DNA from: Paralithodes platypus
Lineage: Eukaryota; Arthropoda; Malacostraca; Decapoda; Lithodidae
NCBI GenBank assembly: GCA_032716605.1
Contig: CM064517.1
Location: forward strand, 21,113,276-21,177,275
Direction: 5' to 3'
Length of the DNA: 64,000 nucleotides
The position numbers were made by a program, and so were the translations under genes. The notes under the pieces are model-generated. The model was not told where the DNA came from and did no database searches. It worked only from the letters and a program-made list of their open reading frames with translations. Positions 54,499 to 64,000 of this stretch are shown here, piece by piece (the stretch's first letter is position 1; each line of letters begins with the position of its first letter).

Positions 54499-56007
54499 TG
54501 TCACGGGGTGAAATTATATTGGTTTATACAATCCCTCGCCTGATCTTATACATTTTATGTAAAGCCTCAGTCAGCGATACACAACTACTGTTTGCAGTAG
54601 AATTATATATTTATTATAGAGGTTACCTGATATGGGGACAACTGGCTCGATAATTAGCCCAATAACATGTGTATAGCCTATAACCTAGCATATAAAGGTA
54701 TAAATATCATCATAGTTATTAAAGGCACTCTTGAAAATAAATACACATGTAACAGGCAATTAAATTTATTTATGATATGTGCAGAATATATTAAACTAGG
54801 GCAAGCACTCAAGGATTCACACAGCATATAGTCTGTTTAGTCCTAGCCTAACCTAGCTCAAAGACTTACTGATTTAATCTAACTTAACACAAAAGTCTAG
54901 CCTAGTCTAGCTTAAAATACTGTACTGTAGAATACTAGAACACAAGGCTCAGTGATCAGCAGTCTGGACCAGTACCAGTAATGAAAAAATATATGGTAAT
55001 CTAACCTTCTTGCCTGTTACTGTAGTCTAAACTAAATCACTGACCTACATGTGTACAGTATAACACTCCTAACTGGTTACACACTGAATATATCTTACCT
55101 GGCAATCACCCTAGGGACTTAAAAGCTCATAGGGTGGTATTTGTCCCTCCAATATAAGAAAGCCCCAATCCGGCCTGCCCAAACCCAAGGTGATCACCCT
55201 CACTGCTCAGCCTCCACGTGTGTAATGTAGAACAAGAACCCAAGCACGAATCCCCTCTCACCGTGAAGGAAAGATACACTAAAAAAAAACTCATGAACGT
55301 AGCTGAATACTGTACAACTCAACTACACTGTACAAAACTCAACTAGGAACATAATATAAGTCAACATAGAAATACAACAAAACTCAACTAGGAACCGGCG
55401 GGTGCCCAACCCCGAAACGGCGGGTGCCCAACCCCGAAAGGAGTTGAAATAGGGGAGCTATCCCCCCGCCAAAGGCGGCTTTCTAGGGCCTTTCCTAGCT
55501 GATGCTGAGAGGATTGGGTTCTAGTCATGTGGTGATGGGCTGGTCTATCAGAGTGAGAGCTGAGCGATCTCTGCCATACCCATAGCTTACTCTGACTGTT
55601 CCTTTTACTTATATATTTTCTATATCTCAAGTGACGGCGTCTTTTCCGTGGATTGACCTCCCTACTGCCAACTTAGAGGTTGGCAGATTGGGAGCCAAAG
55701 CGTCACATTTTTCCTTTGCCCCTTAACTTTCCCTTTATAATTGCTGAGGGGCACAGGGCCTTGGGTAAGGCTTGGGTTTCCCGGGCGTTTCCGCACTCTC
55801 CTCTGCTCCATGCTTTGGAGTGGCTTCGGTCACCCGGGCTTTATTAGTGGTAAGCAAGTAGGGTTTTGTGGGGCCCCTCGTTTATGGCCTTGGCCTTGCT
55901 CAGGACCTCGGGGCTGTTCGGCCAGGCAGCCTGGGGAACAGTAACAACAACAACTAGGAACAAAATAGAAGTCAACATAGGAATACAAAAATGTGGTTAC
56001 TACTACA
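54499..56007. repeat. Solo LTR with 5-bp target duplication, containing a SINE-like copy
   Basis: TSD GTCCT at 54494-54498 and 56008-56012; ends TGTCACGG and TACTACA (TGT...ACA). About 943 bp without its insert. No internal domain: it is what remains after recombination between two LTRs. Removal restores the DIRS-C RT frame (VVREMV to LKQIII). A 40-base repeat (AACTAGGAACATAATATAAG type) occurs near its 3' side. Not visibly the LTR of Gypsy-1, Gypsy-2 or BEL. Confidence 0.85.
55396..55950 (+). mobile_element. SINE-like retroposon with I-like LINE tail, copy 2
   Basis: TSD CAACTAGGAAC at 55385-55395 and 55951-55961, so the boundaries are exact. 555 bp, similar throughout to 10065-10581 but with a duplicated start (CGGCGGGTGCCCAACCCCG twice, 55396-55436). 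The 3' end GGGGCTGTTCGGCCAGGCAG plus (AAC)n is that of the I-like LINE. No protein. A B-box-like GGGTTCTAGTC (55517) could belong to a pol III promoter, but no tRNA or 5S head is clear. Confidence 0.9.
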
Positions 56008-56729
56008 GTCCTCAAGCAGATCATTATCGCCATTCCATCAAATCACCCCGTGTTCACGTCCCGGATATTCCTGGTGCCAAAGAGGGACAGTGTTCAGATG
56101 CGGCCAGTCATCGACTTGTCGTATCTGAACACCCACATTCACAACCAATCGTTCAGGATGCTGACTGTGAACCAGATCAGGCTGACACTGCCGCCGCAAA
56201 GTTGGATGTGTTCCATAGATCTCACAGATGCCTACTGGCATGTCCCTATCAACAAATGTTTGTTTTTCAAAGAATGCCCTTTGGCCTCAATCTAACACCT
56301 CGCATTTTCACCAAGTTAGTCCGACAGGCTTTGCTACCATTGCTCAAACAGGGAATCATGGTATCTCGACGATTGGTTAATTGTAGCTCAATCCAAAGTA
56401 ACTTGCCTCCAACATGTAAATCAAGTATTAACTCATGTCGCTGCTCTGGGATTCAAAGTTAACTAGACAAAGTCCAACTTGAACCCCACGAGAGCCATCC
56501 AATGGGCGGGCCTTATCTGGGATACCGAGTTACTCACTCAATATTTACACCTACAAATATAAAAAAAAAATGAATTTTGAGTCCGAGCGAGGACAATCGC
56601 CAGAGGTTTCGGAGGAAACTTTCGGTTTCTTCATGCTCTGACTACCACGAGGAGGATCTGGGAGTCTCTGGTGGGTTCACTCAATTGGATAAGGTTGACG
56701 ATTCCGTTAGGTCGTCTAAAGGTAAAATA
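56008..56729 (+). pseudogene. DIRS-C RT, main part
   Basis: Reads LKQIIIAIPSNHPVF, FLVPKRDSVQMRPVIDLSYLN, CSIDLTDAYWHVPINK, a frame change, VFQRMPFGLNLTPRIFTKLV, RQALLPLLKQGI, remnants of the YLDDW block (frameshifted, near 56370), GFKV, and SLVGSLNWIRLTIPLGRLKVK. It stops at the DIRS-G terminus at about 56730. Confidence 0.8.
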
Positions 56730-57060
56730 TAGGTTTGAGTCTCGGAGGGAAGAACGAAAACCTAATATTTAGTAGTGGCCCCGAAATCATTGACGATATG
56801 CCTATTAGTATAATAGTCCCCTTTCAAGCGCCCGCGGGCAGCCAGTTTGAATCAACCGCCGCGGGGAGAAAGAGTCCTACGTCATAAGTGCAACGCTAAT
56901 TCTCTTATGGAATCGTCTTATGATTGGGTACTCACTACGAAAAAATATTCGAAAAAATAAAAAGGAAAAATAAACTTAAAATATGTTATATATAATGCTT
57001 TCCATCTCGGTGGATTTCTTGCAGATTTTATCCCTGACGCTGCTCCCTGAGCCGCCATAC
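56730..57060 (-). repeat. DIRS-G terminus (right end and inverted repeat), partial
   Basis: Starts TAGGTTTGAGTCTCGGAGGG on plus, a diverged form of the right-end extension of the other DIRS, then ATTTAGTAGTGGCCCCGAAATC at 56766, a DIRS-type terminus. Its orientation matches a minus-strand element whose body lies to the right and is cut by Gypsy-2 at 57061. Confidence 0.6.
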
Positions 57061-57460
57061 TGTTAAGGTTATCTAACTTACTTAATAAGGTGGGTACAAT
57101 ATTTCAGGCTTGGAGTGTACCCTCACCTGGTGATGTGTAGAACGATCTAGAAATTCACCAAACCTGTTCTCTCTCTCCCTTCTTCTTCCCCCCTCCCCCT
57201 TCTCTCTCCTTCACTCTCTCTCTCAAGATCCCCCCCACTCTCAATTCCCCCCACTCCCTCTATGTTCACGTTCATGCCAGACGTAGGATCATAATTATAT
57301 TTCTTGATATTAATTCAGTTGGGTAATATTATTTTGATATGGATTCATTTTATGATTATGTTATCATACTCTTTGATGATTTAGTAAGTTCAAAGATTAT
57401 GAGAGTAAAATAGGATATTTCAGAATAAGGCCAGTATGATATGTTTACCATTTCCAAGGG

Positions 57461-57468
57461 TATAAATA
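57461..57468 (+). promoter_or_regulatory. TATA box of the Gypsy-2 LTR
   Basis: TATAAATA followed about 25-30 bases downstream by GTTGGTAAATTCAGTTC, a plausible initiator region. Confidence 0.5.
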
Positions 57469-57834
57469 GAGCAGACGGAGTTGGTAAATTCAGTTCTGAG
57501 ACCATCACCACCTCCTGCCTGTCCTGATTCATCACTTGTAAAAGAGTTACCATGGGAATACGATAAGTAGTTAATTTGCCTTGTCCAATCTTACTCTCTT
57601 AATAGATAAATTTATATATTCAGTTAAACATGTGTTGTTATGTTCTATGTTTTGATAGATTGTATTCAATTAATTATATAGATAAGTTCATGTAAATAAA
57701 TTATATAATTTTACTTAATGTTTGACAATTACCACCTACACCTAATATTATTCTTTCACTTATATATTGATAGTATTTGTATTCATAGTGCAATACTCTA
57801 TGGTCTTTCATAAATAATGATTGACGAGGATTAA

Positions 57835-58697
57835 CCCTTAACCCGTGGAGCCCCGGCTAGTTTTGTATTGTTTGTTCACCAGAACCCGGCCGGTTTTCAA
57901 TTTTTTTTTTATTCCAGAAACAATAGCGAATGGGTTAGGAATGAAGGAAAAACCACGAAAAAACGCTCAAAAAGCTTAAAGAATGGTCCTACAGAGCCCC
58001 CGAAAACGTATTTTACAAGAGTAAAAAATTGAAGGCAATTACCCCAAAAAACAAGGTTATTGCGCGCTCACGCGCACGCACGTGGACTTTGAGAGTTTTC
58101 AACCATCGGCACGGTTGCGTGGGATACGTACACAGTTTCCATACAAATCTGAGCCCTCTCGAGTGGCTACACCTGAGGTTACGGTCGGAGCAATTAGGGT
58201 GACTCGTCAGGCGCGTCGCTGGGGCTGTGCGTTACATACATCGCCGACGCGCCAGACGCGTCGCTGTGGCTGTATGGGTTAAAGAGCGGCGCTCGACTTA
58301 AATCGTGCACCAATTTGCAGCAAGTTAGGAGCATTATTAAGGCTTTTAAAGGGTTAAAATCGAGTGCAAATGGCCGGGAGCGCAGCAGGCCACACATCCG
58401 ACACCCAGGGCTTACCGCCACCCACTGACTCACGCTCCCTCTGTTCTCGAGAGGCCGGCAGTGGTACCAGTAGTGAGCGTAGTGGGAAAAAATATGCCGC
58501 TATACGCTAAACTCCCATGTTGGTGGCACCACTGCATGAGAACCACGAGTGCTACGTAGCTTGTTCTGGTCTCATTTTGAAGCTTTTAGCGCCTAGTTTT
58601 TTGCTGAATACATTTCTTTTCATGCAGATACTTGATTGATCATTCAGGAGGGCCTGAATATGCCCAAAATAGCCCAAAACACCCCGCTAGACAAAGG
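57835..58697. mobile_element. TTAA MITE 6, second copy of MITE 1 family, with MITE 7 inside
   Basis: Flanked by TTAA at 57831-57834 and 58698-58701. The right half (58295-58697) is the reverse complement of 12368-12740 (shared TTGCAGCAAGTTAGGAGC and CCGCTAGACAAAGG). It is about 420 bp without the inner element, which entered its own TTAA next to the left end. Confidence 0.85.
57842..58278. mobile_element. TTAA MITE 7, same family as MITE 3, nested in MITE 6
   Basis: 437 bp flanked by TTAA at 57838-57841 and 58279-58282. Ends CCCGTGGAGCCCCGG and, at right, reverse complement CCCATACAGCCACAGC. The left 25 bases match the right end of MITE 3 in DIRS-B. It contains a CGTCAGGCGCGTCGCTG/CGCCAGACGCGTCGCTG direct repeat (58204-58270). 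Confidence 0.85.
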
Positions 58698-58966
58698 TTA
58701 AGGAAGGAATATCTTTGGGGTTTCTTAATGCCAATGGCTAATTGATATCATTTGATATTTTCTTAACTCTCCACTTTTACCATACAAAGGGTTCGGTAAC
58801 TCATATGAGTTACTAGTTTGTGGAAGTTTAACATACCACTTTTGACTTAAGATAAGTCGTTCACACCACTTTTTTATTGAGTCTAAATAATAGATCTCTG
58901 TTTTGTGGTTTCTTTTGTGGGATGTTTGTTAATGTTATGGGTTCGAACCCCGCCTGTAACGTTACA

Positions 58967-58984
58967 TGGTGCCGTGACCAGGAT
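58967..58984 (+). promoter_or_regulatory. Gypsy-2 primer-binding site
   Basis: TGGTGCCGTGACCAGGAT directly after the LTR end ACA. This type of primer site is frequent in animal LTR retrotransposons. tRNA not identified. Confidence 0.75.
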
Positions 58985-59197
58985 ATTCCTTTCTTACCCT
59001 CGTTGTTTGGCGGTAATTGTAGACTTTAATGAATCATTAAGACTCTCGCTATGCGGCTTGGACACCTCATCTCATTATTATGTTTTGTTTATGATTTGTG
59101 GTGTGTCATTCGGCCTCCACCAATTTAAATACCCATCATAAGTGTTTCTCGCTCATTCTAATTTCACATATAGTCTTGTTCATTCTTTCATTTAATC
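58985..59197 (+). other. Gypsy-2 leader
   Basis: Short untranslated stretch between primer-binding site and gag Met; no frame. Confidence 0.5.
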
Positions 59198-60995
59198 ATG
59201 GATTTTAACCTCAGTGATTTTGTTGCTGACCCCTCCCTGGGCACCTTATCTACTTCCAAAATTAGGAAAGTCGACTGGATTGCTTTAGCTACAAAGTATG
59301 CAGCACCATATAAAACTAGTGATAACAAAGGTGAGATTAGAAAGAGTGTCATCAATAAACTAGTGAAGGATGGTGTTTTGTCTGAGGCAGCCTATCAGTT
59401 GTGTGTAGAGGAAGGGGGTAGTGATGCATGGATGAGCTTGAAATTATTGGAGCTAGAAAATGCAAAAGCCGACGGGGAACAAAGACAACGAGAGATTGTG
59501 CAAAGAGAACGTGAGACAGAAATTCAGTTGGAGCAAAAACAAAGGGATCTTAAGGAGAAAGTACGTGAGAGAGCACATGAAGAGCGAATGCTAAAGTTGA
59601 AACAAGATGGTAAACAAAAAGAAAGTGAGTCTTTTGCCAACAAACCATTTTCTGATAAGGGGCATAGCTTGAAATGTGTACCTAGTTTCGAGGAGACTGA
59701 CCTGGAGCAATTCTTCATTCTTTTTGAGAAGGCAGCCAATCAACTCAAATGGCCTAGTGATCAGTGGGCATTTCTGGCCCAAACTGCTTTTGTAGGACAT
59801 GCAAAAAAGGTGTATACAAACCTCCCTAGCCTAGACTTAACCTATGAGACATTAAAAACTTCAGTATTAGCTGTTTATGATCAGGTTCCTGAAACCCACC
59901 GTCAAGACTTCAGAAGTCTTAAGAAGGGTGAAAAACAATCCTATTTAGAGTTTGTAAAATAAAAAGAGAGAACATTTCTGAGTTGGTTAAGAGCTAGTAA
60001 AATTACTACATTTGCACAGTTGAGCCAGTTAATTATGCTTGAAGAATTCCTCCGCAAAGTCCCTCTATCATTAAAAATGTACCTGCAGGAAAGAGAAATG
60101 CAGACAGTGGACAAGGCAGCTACTTTGGCTGAGAATTATAGATTAACCCATGGTGACTCTAATTTCAGGATGGGACAGAGAGGGTCTGGCACCTACACTG
60201 ACTCCGGTGCTAGCCCTCAAGGTGGTGGTGGTGGATTTCACTCTCCTGGTGGTAGGTATGGTCCTGGTGTCTCCCAGCCAGTCTCAAGGGTTGTCTTTGG
60301 GAGCAATGGAAATGGTAAGCCTGCACCAGGTAAATCCCCTAACCCCTCCATCAAACCTACTGGACCTTTGATTTGTGCCTACTGTAAACAACCGGGACAT
60401 CACCTCAGAGATTGTCCTAAATTAAAAGCTAAAACCCGACAACAGGAAAGAGGTGCAGTTTTAGCTACTTCCCCCCTGACTAATGCTAATAGTGTACCAG
60501 TATCCCATTCTAATCTACCAGTGTTGACTGCCAGTTCTGACATTGTTAGTTCTCAAAGTCAGGCTTTCTCTGATATTTCACCTAGCAGTTCTACTCAGTT
60601 TAAACCCTTTCTTTCCACAGGATCAGTTTCTTCGTCTGATTCTTCCACTAACTGTCCTATTCATATTCTAAGAGACACTGGCGCTTCTCACAGCCTCATG
60701 TTAAAGGGTGTGATGCCCGGTTTGGAGGACTGTTTCTTGGGCCAGAGTGTACTCATTCAGGGAGTTGGTGGGAGTCTTGCTGTTCCTCTGGCAAGGGTAT
60801 ATCTGACATCTGAGTTTGCTAGTGGGTATTATGTTGTCAAGATTCACTTCCTGTAGAAGGGGTTAACTTTTTGATGGGAAATGATATTGCTGGGGGAAAA
60901 GTGATACCATACCCCATTGTTACCTCCCTTCCCTCCTCTTGCAATAATACTGAACAACTTGAGGATCAGTACCCTAATTTGTTTCCCTCGTATCT
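59198..60995 (+). pseudogene. Gypsy-2 gag and aspartic protease, one stop and one frameshift
   Basis: Starts MDFNLSDFVADPSL. A Glu/Arg/Gln-rich coiled coil lies at about residues 85-145, a SCAN-like capsid region follows from VPSFEETDLEQFF, with one in-frame TAA at 59960. After it come TFAQLSQLIMLEEFL, a Gly-rich linker, the CCHC knuckle CAYCKQPGHHLRDC (near 60376) and the protease HILRDTGASHSLML (near 60665). A one-base deletion near 60841 shifts the frame; LMGNDIAGGKV in the next frame is the second protease block. Confidence 0.85.
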
Positions 60996-61537
60996 TGTTT
61001 ATTATTCCTAGGGGGTAGAGGAGAAACGGATATAAATTAAATGTTTAGACCTGGAAAGATGAATTGGCCTAGGCTATAAATATGATACCGGTCGGCGTTG
61101 GCCTTACGCGTTAGATTGTATATGTAGGCTATCTGTGGTAGTCCCAGTAATATCTATGAAGTACTTCTAGTATTAAAGGAACTTAGCTGTGACGCAAAGA
61201 GTGTAGGTTAGGTGATGGACATGTCGATAGGTGGAGATCAGTGAAGTTTTGTTGTTATGTGGCAGCAACTGGTGGTTTGTTGTGAACGGGACGAAGTCTC
61301 TGTGTGAAGTGTACTGAGATTCCCTTTTATCGTAACAATATAAATATATTTAAGGGTTCTATATCGTTCCCCGTGATTAAATAATAAGGGAAAATAAACT
61401 AAGATATAATTGGTGCAACCACAGTAATACTTATCCACAAAGATAAATAAAGTAATGCGTATAAACAAAAAGGAACCAGCTGTCGTGAACCCGGGAAATT
61501 CAAACTACGGTATATATACCAGCTAGGATTCACGACA
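60996..61537 (-). repeat. BEL 3' LTR, 542 bp (proposed limits)
   Basis: On minus it starts TGTCGTGAATCC just after a purine-rich GGTGGCGGAGTA and ends AATAATAAACA. TGT...ACA ends fit. It contains a palindromic TATA box GGTATATATACC (61509-61520) and an AATAAA-type signal near the end. Limits are inferred from one LTR only. Confidence 0.65.
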
Positions 61538-61566
61538 TACTCCGCCACCAGTTATATACAAAGTAT

Positions 61567-64000
61567 TTACAATTGTCCCATCCCGATCATGGATCGCCAC
61601 AACTGGGAGGAACCCAAAGCAGCCCGACGTGACGGCCTCTGAGGGGTATCACCTCGGTCCGCTCCAGTAGCAGGAAGGATATTATCAGAGTTCGGCTTGC
61701 TGTCGCCATCCACTACCTCTAAATCTATCTCTAGTGGGTATAGCTTAACCACCTGTCTGGTGGTCAAACCGGCTCCTGTTTTTACCTGAACTACCCTACA
61801 TTCGTGGTCAGGACCACGAAGAAGTTTCATTATCCGACCTATACGCCAAAAAAGTCGGGGGCCGTCATCATGTACTAGAACGACGTCCCCAACTTGCGGC
61901 GATGCTATCCCTCTTTTTACCATTAAATGACGATGTTGCTCCCTGAGTGATATTAAATAATCAGTGCTCCACCTTTTCCACAGGTCATGTGAGAGTTGGT
62001 TGACGGAATCGTTGTTACGCCACGTCGTGTCCTTGAGATCTTCATCCGTGACTTCCCGCCTTGGAAAGCTTCTGATCCGCCTCCCATGAACCAGTTGTGA
62101 AGGAGTGATGGGTAGAGGGTCTTCAAGATCACTGTAGCTGTAGCCAAGCGGGCGATCATTGACTGTGGCCTCGAGCTCTAGTAATACCGTATTCAATTCC
62201 TCTGTGGTAACCAATGCTCGACCCAGTACCTTCTTCAAGCCAGCCTTTAGGATGCCAATGACCCGTTCCCATATGGCACCGAACCATGGCGCCCTGGCCG
62301 GTATAAACCGCCACTCGCACTTGAATTCCGCTAGAGTACCTTTTAACCTTGCATCATCCATCAACTCCCATAATGTACTGGCTCCGCTAACAAATGTGGT
62401 GGCATTATCACTCGTCATAATCTCAGGGTAACCCCTCCTGCTACTAAACCTACGGAACGCATGCAAAAATGATTTGCAGGAGAGGTTAGACACCATCTCT
62501 ACATGGACCGCTCTAGTAACTGCACAGGTGAATAAGACTACATAATTATAGTTTACTTACAGTACCCCCCTTCTCTATTACTGGCAAGGCACCTGTGTAG
62601 TCAACCCCCGTTACCTGGAAAGGACTTGCTTCCTGAACCCTAAACTCCGGCAATGGAGGGGCCTGTACAGCACGGTATGATGTACCTTGCAATCTCTTGC
62701 AGATGATACATCCCCTTAAGGCTTTCTTTACTACCTGTCTAATCTTGGGGATCCACCATCTTTGCCTTATGTAATTTACAACATAACTAACACCACTATG
62801 GTTACACACTTTGTGGCAGTAATTACTAAGGAGAGTGGCTATACGATGTTTATTAGGGATAAGGATAGGGTACTTGGCGCTATCATGTAAAGCTGACAAG
62901 TGTAGCCTACCTCTACAGCGTATCATGCCTCCCTCCATATAGAGGCCTAACTGCTTCACTATATTGCTTGGTGTGCCCTGTCCTTTTGACAAATAGTGGT
63001 GTTCTTCAGAGTAAGCTTCTCTCTGAGCTACCTTAATCATGGCTGACTCTGCTGCTCTTAATTCCAGCACCGTCAAGTATGCCGGTTTTGCCTGATAATT
63101 CCCTTGTGTCTTCTCTTTAAGAGTCTTAATAAGCCTAAGGACCCATGCCATTACATGCCATGACTTCATATATGAGCCATACCGGTCCCAATTCAATATG
63201 GCAGTAGGGGCAACCGGTACCGGCAATGACAGGGTTCCTTCTTGACTCCTGTTACAACCCACAGTGGTGTCCCCTCCTATTGGGCCATGATCAGGCCATA
63301 GCATTTGGTGAGGTAGCCATGTGGGCCCTCCCCACCAAAGCGAAGAAGCAACTAAGGACACATATGAAATCCCTCTGGTAACTAGATCACTGGGGTTGTC
63401 CTCTGTGGACACATAACGAAAATGAGCGCCGGGGACTAATGACTTTATCTCATCAACTCTATTTTGAACATATATAGGCAAAATCTTTTTACTAGACAAC
63501 CAGCATAGGGTTATCTGGCTGTCCGACCAGAGGTATACATTCTCTATAATCAGCTCGTCCGCGTAGGCCTCACATATATAACATGCGAGACGATCTGCGA
63601 GAAGAACAGCAGCCAACTCCATCTTAGGTATGGTGAGGGACTTAATTGGCGCCACCTTAGCTTTGGCCATTACTAACCTACCAACCGCATAGGCCGCTAC
63701 ACCATATGCTACTGAGCTAGCGTCACTAAATAGGTGCAGCGTAACCCTCTTAGAATTAGTGACCTGACGGGGAAACATGATACCTGTACTATCTATCATA
63801 TCATTATAAATACCCTGCCAGTTAGCTCTCATGTCATCTGGAATGGGGACATCCCACCCACACTCTAATCTCCACAAGTCCTGTACAAACCTCCGCGCCC
63901 GGATGGTTACCGGTAGCAACACTCCTAGAGGATCGAACACACTCGCGGTTAGACTTAGAGCCTCGCGTTTTGTAACCAATGCAGGGCTACTTCCGCGGAA
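61567..64000 (-). pseudogene. BEL/Pao pol: RNase H, integrase zinc finger, integrase; one frameshift
   Basis: On minus from the right edge: KREALSLTASVFDPLGVLLP (Peptidase A17 region typical of BEL), RNase H with LFSDASSVAYG (near 63725), KMELAAVLLADRL and WSDSQITLCWL (near 63515), EDNPSDLVTRG (near 63385), the HHCC zinc finger (HKVCNHSG and CIICKRL, near 62810-62690), and integrase VTGVDYTGALP. A one-base frameshift near 62543 follows; the other frame reads VVLFTCAVTRAVH, then TSDNATTFV (second Asp, near 62410) and IWERVIGILK (Glu, near 62265), ending GMGQL at 61567. Only this single defect is visible. Confidence 0.9.

Larger units (their letters stand above)
13704..56729 (+). mobile_element. 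DIRS-C: DIRS1-like retrotransposon, split by large insertions
   Basis: Left end ATTTATTAGTGGCCCC at 13704, the same type of terminus as in DIRS-A, B and D. Its own sequence is 13704-14719, 18427-19039, 39510-43257 and 53632-56729, cut by the I-like LINE, DIRS-B, two LINE tails, DIRS-D and a solo LTR. Gag starts at about 39598 and RT at about 54236. RNase H and tyrosine recombinase are not reached before DIRS-G starts at about 56730, so the right end is outside the window. Confidence 0.75.
57061..58966 (+). repeat. Candidate 5' LTR of Gypsy-2 with nested TTAA MITEs
   Basis: Ends TGTTAAGG and GTTACA; the right boundary is fixed by the primer-binding site, the left is proposed. About 1.04 kb without the MITEs at 57835-58697. 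It contains TATAAATA at 57461-57468, consistent with U3 at 57061-57490, and a long C/T-rich tract at 57170-57260. Confidence 0.6.
57061..60995 (+). mobile_element. Gypsy-2: Ty3/Gypsy retrotransposon, 5' part
   Basis: 5' LTR (57061-58966, with nested MITEs), primer-binding site, leader, gag with coiled coil and CCHC knuckle, and aspartic protease. Cut at 60996 by a BEL/Pao element, so RT, RNase H and integrase are outside the window. Gag and protease resemble Gypsy-1 only at domain level. Confidence 0.8.
60996..64000 (-). mobile_element. BEL/Pao LTR retrotransposon, 3' part, in Gypsy-2
   Basis: 3' LTR (61537-60996 on minus), preceded by the pol C-terminus. It runs off the right edge, where the RT and 5' parts should be. 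The order protease-RT-RNase H-integrase and the A17-type linkage identify BEL/Pao. It is inserted in the Gypsy-2 protease region, in opposite orientation. Confidence 0.9.

Noticed and set aside
58938..58956. tRNA gene fragment from the B-box-like GGTTCGAACCCC
   Set aside because: No A box at suitable distance; it lies at the end of the Gypsy-2 LTR next to the primer-binding site.
59524..59800. Antisense open frames across Gypsy-2 gag
   Set aside because: Shadows of the gag frame; they contain no motif.

Overview
This window is eukaryotic and consists almost entirely of transposable elements nested inside one another. I find no host gene, rRNA, functional tRNA or CRISPR array. The mix (DIRS1-like tyrosine-recombinase retrotransposons, several LINE groups, Ty3/Gypsy and BEL/Pao LTR elements, TTAA- and TA-flanked MITEs) fits an invertebrate, most plausibly a decapod crustacean, where DIRS1-like elements are known to be common. 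The species is inference only. Names used below (DIRS-A to DIRS-G, LINE family X and so on) are local labels.

Layout. 1-6460: an internally deleted Gypsy element (minus) whose integrase holds two LINEs. 6576-8773: a CR1-like LINE with one open 3' coding region. 8774-9023: an RTE-type LINE scrap. 9024-13703: DIRS-E, a decayed DIRS carrying a SINE-like retroposon and a composite of two TTAA MITEs, one with an I-like LINE inside. 13704-56729: DIRS-C, split by a near full-length I-like LINE (14720-18415), by DIRS-B (19040-39509, minus), by two LINE tails and by DIRS-D (43258-53631, minus), and then by a solo LTR that itself carries a SINE-like copy. DIRS-B in turn contains DIRS-A (29155-37793, plus), two TTAA MITEs, a pogo/Tigger-like MITE, an RTE LINE, a LINE X copy and a tRNA-derived SINE. 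From about 56730 a further DIRS terminus (DIRS-G) is cut by a Gypsy element (57061-60995) whose LTR holds two nested TTAA MITEs and whose protease region is cut by a BEL/Pao element (60996 to beyond 64000).

Three DIRS copies (A, B, D) have both ends in the window and show the diagnostic architecture: inverted terminal repeats of about 290-310 bp, a unique extension of about 40 bp on the right end only, and an internal complementary region in which the reverse complement of the left end abuts the reverse complement of the right end. Gag, reverse transcriptase/RNase H and tyrosine recombinase lie between. Every recombinase gene is broken: A by one frameshift; B by loss of an active-site Arg, frameshifts and insertions; D by loss of the second Arg and the Tyr. 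None looks autonomous.

The insertion order can be read directly: DIRS-E, then DIRS-C in it, then DIRS-B and DIRS-D in C, then DIRS-A in B. Several insertion sites (TTAA, TA, target-site duplications) close exactly and restore reading frame when the insert is removed, which fixes those boundaries to the base. Least expected are a 517-555 bp retroposon family that shares its 3' end with the I-like LINE, long tandem-repeat leaders unique to each DIRS family, and an RTE insertion with a snap-back junction.
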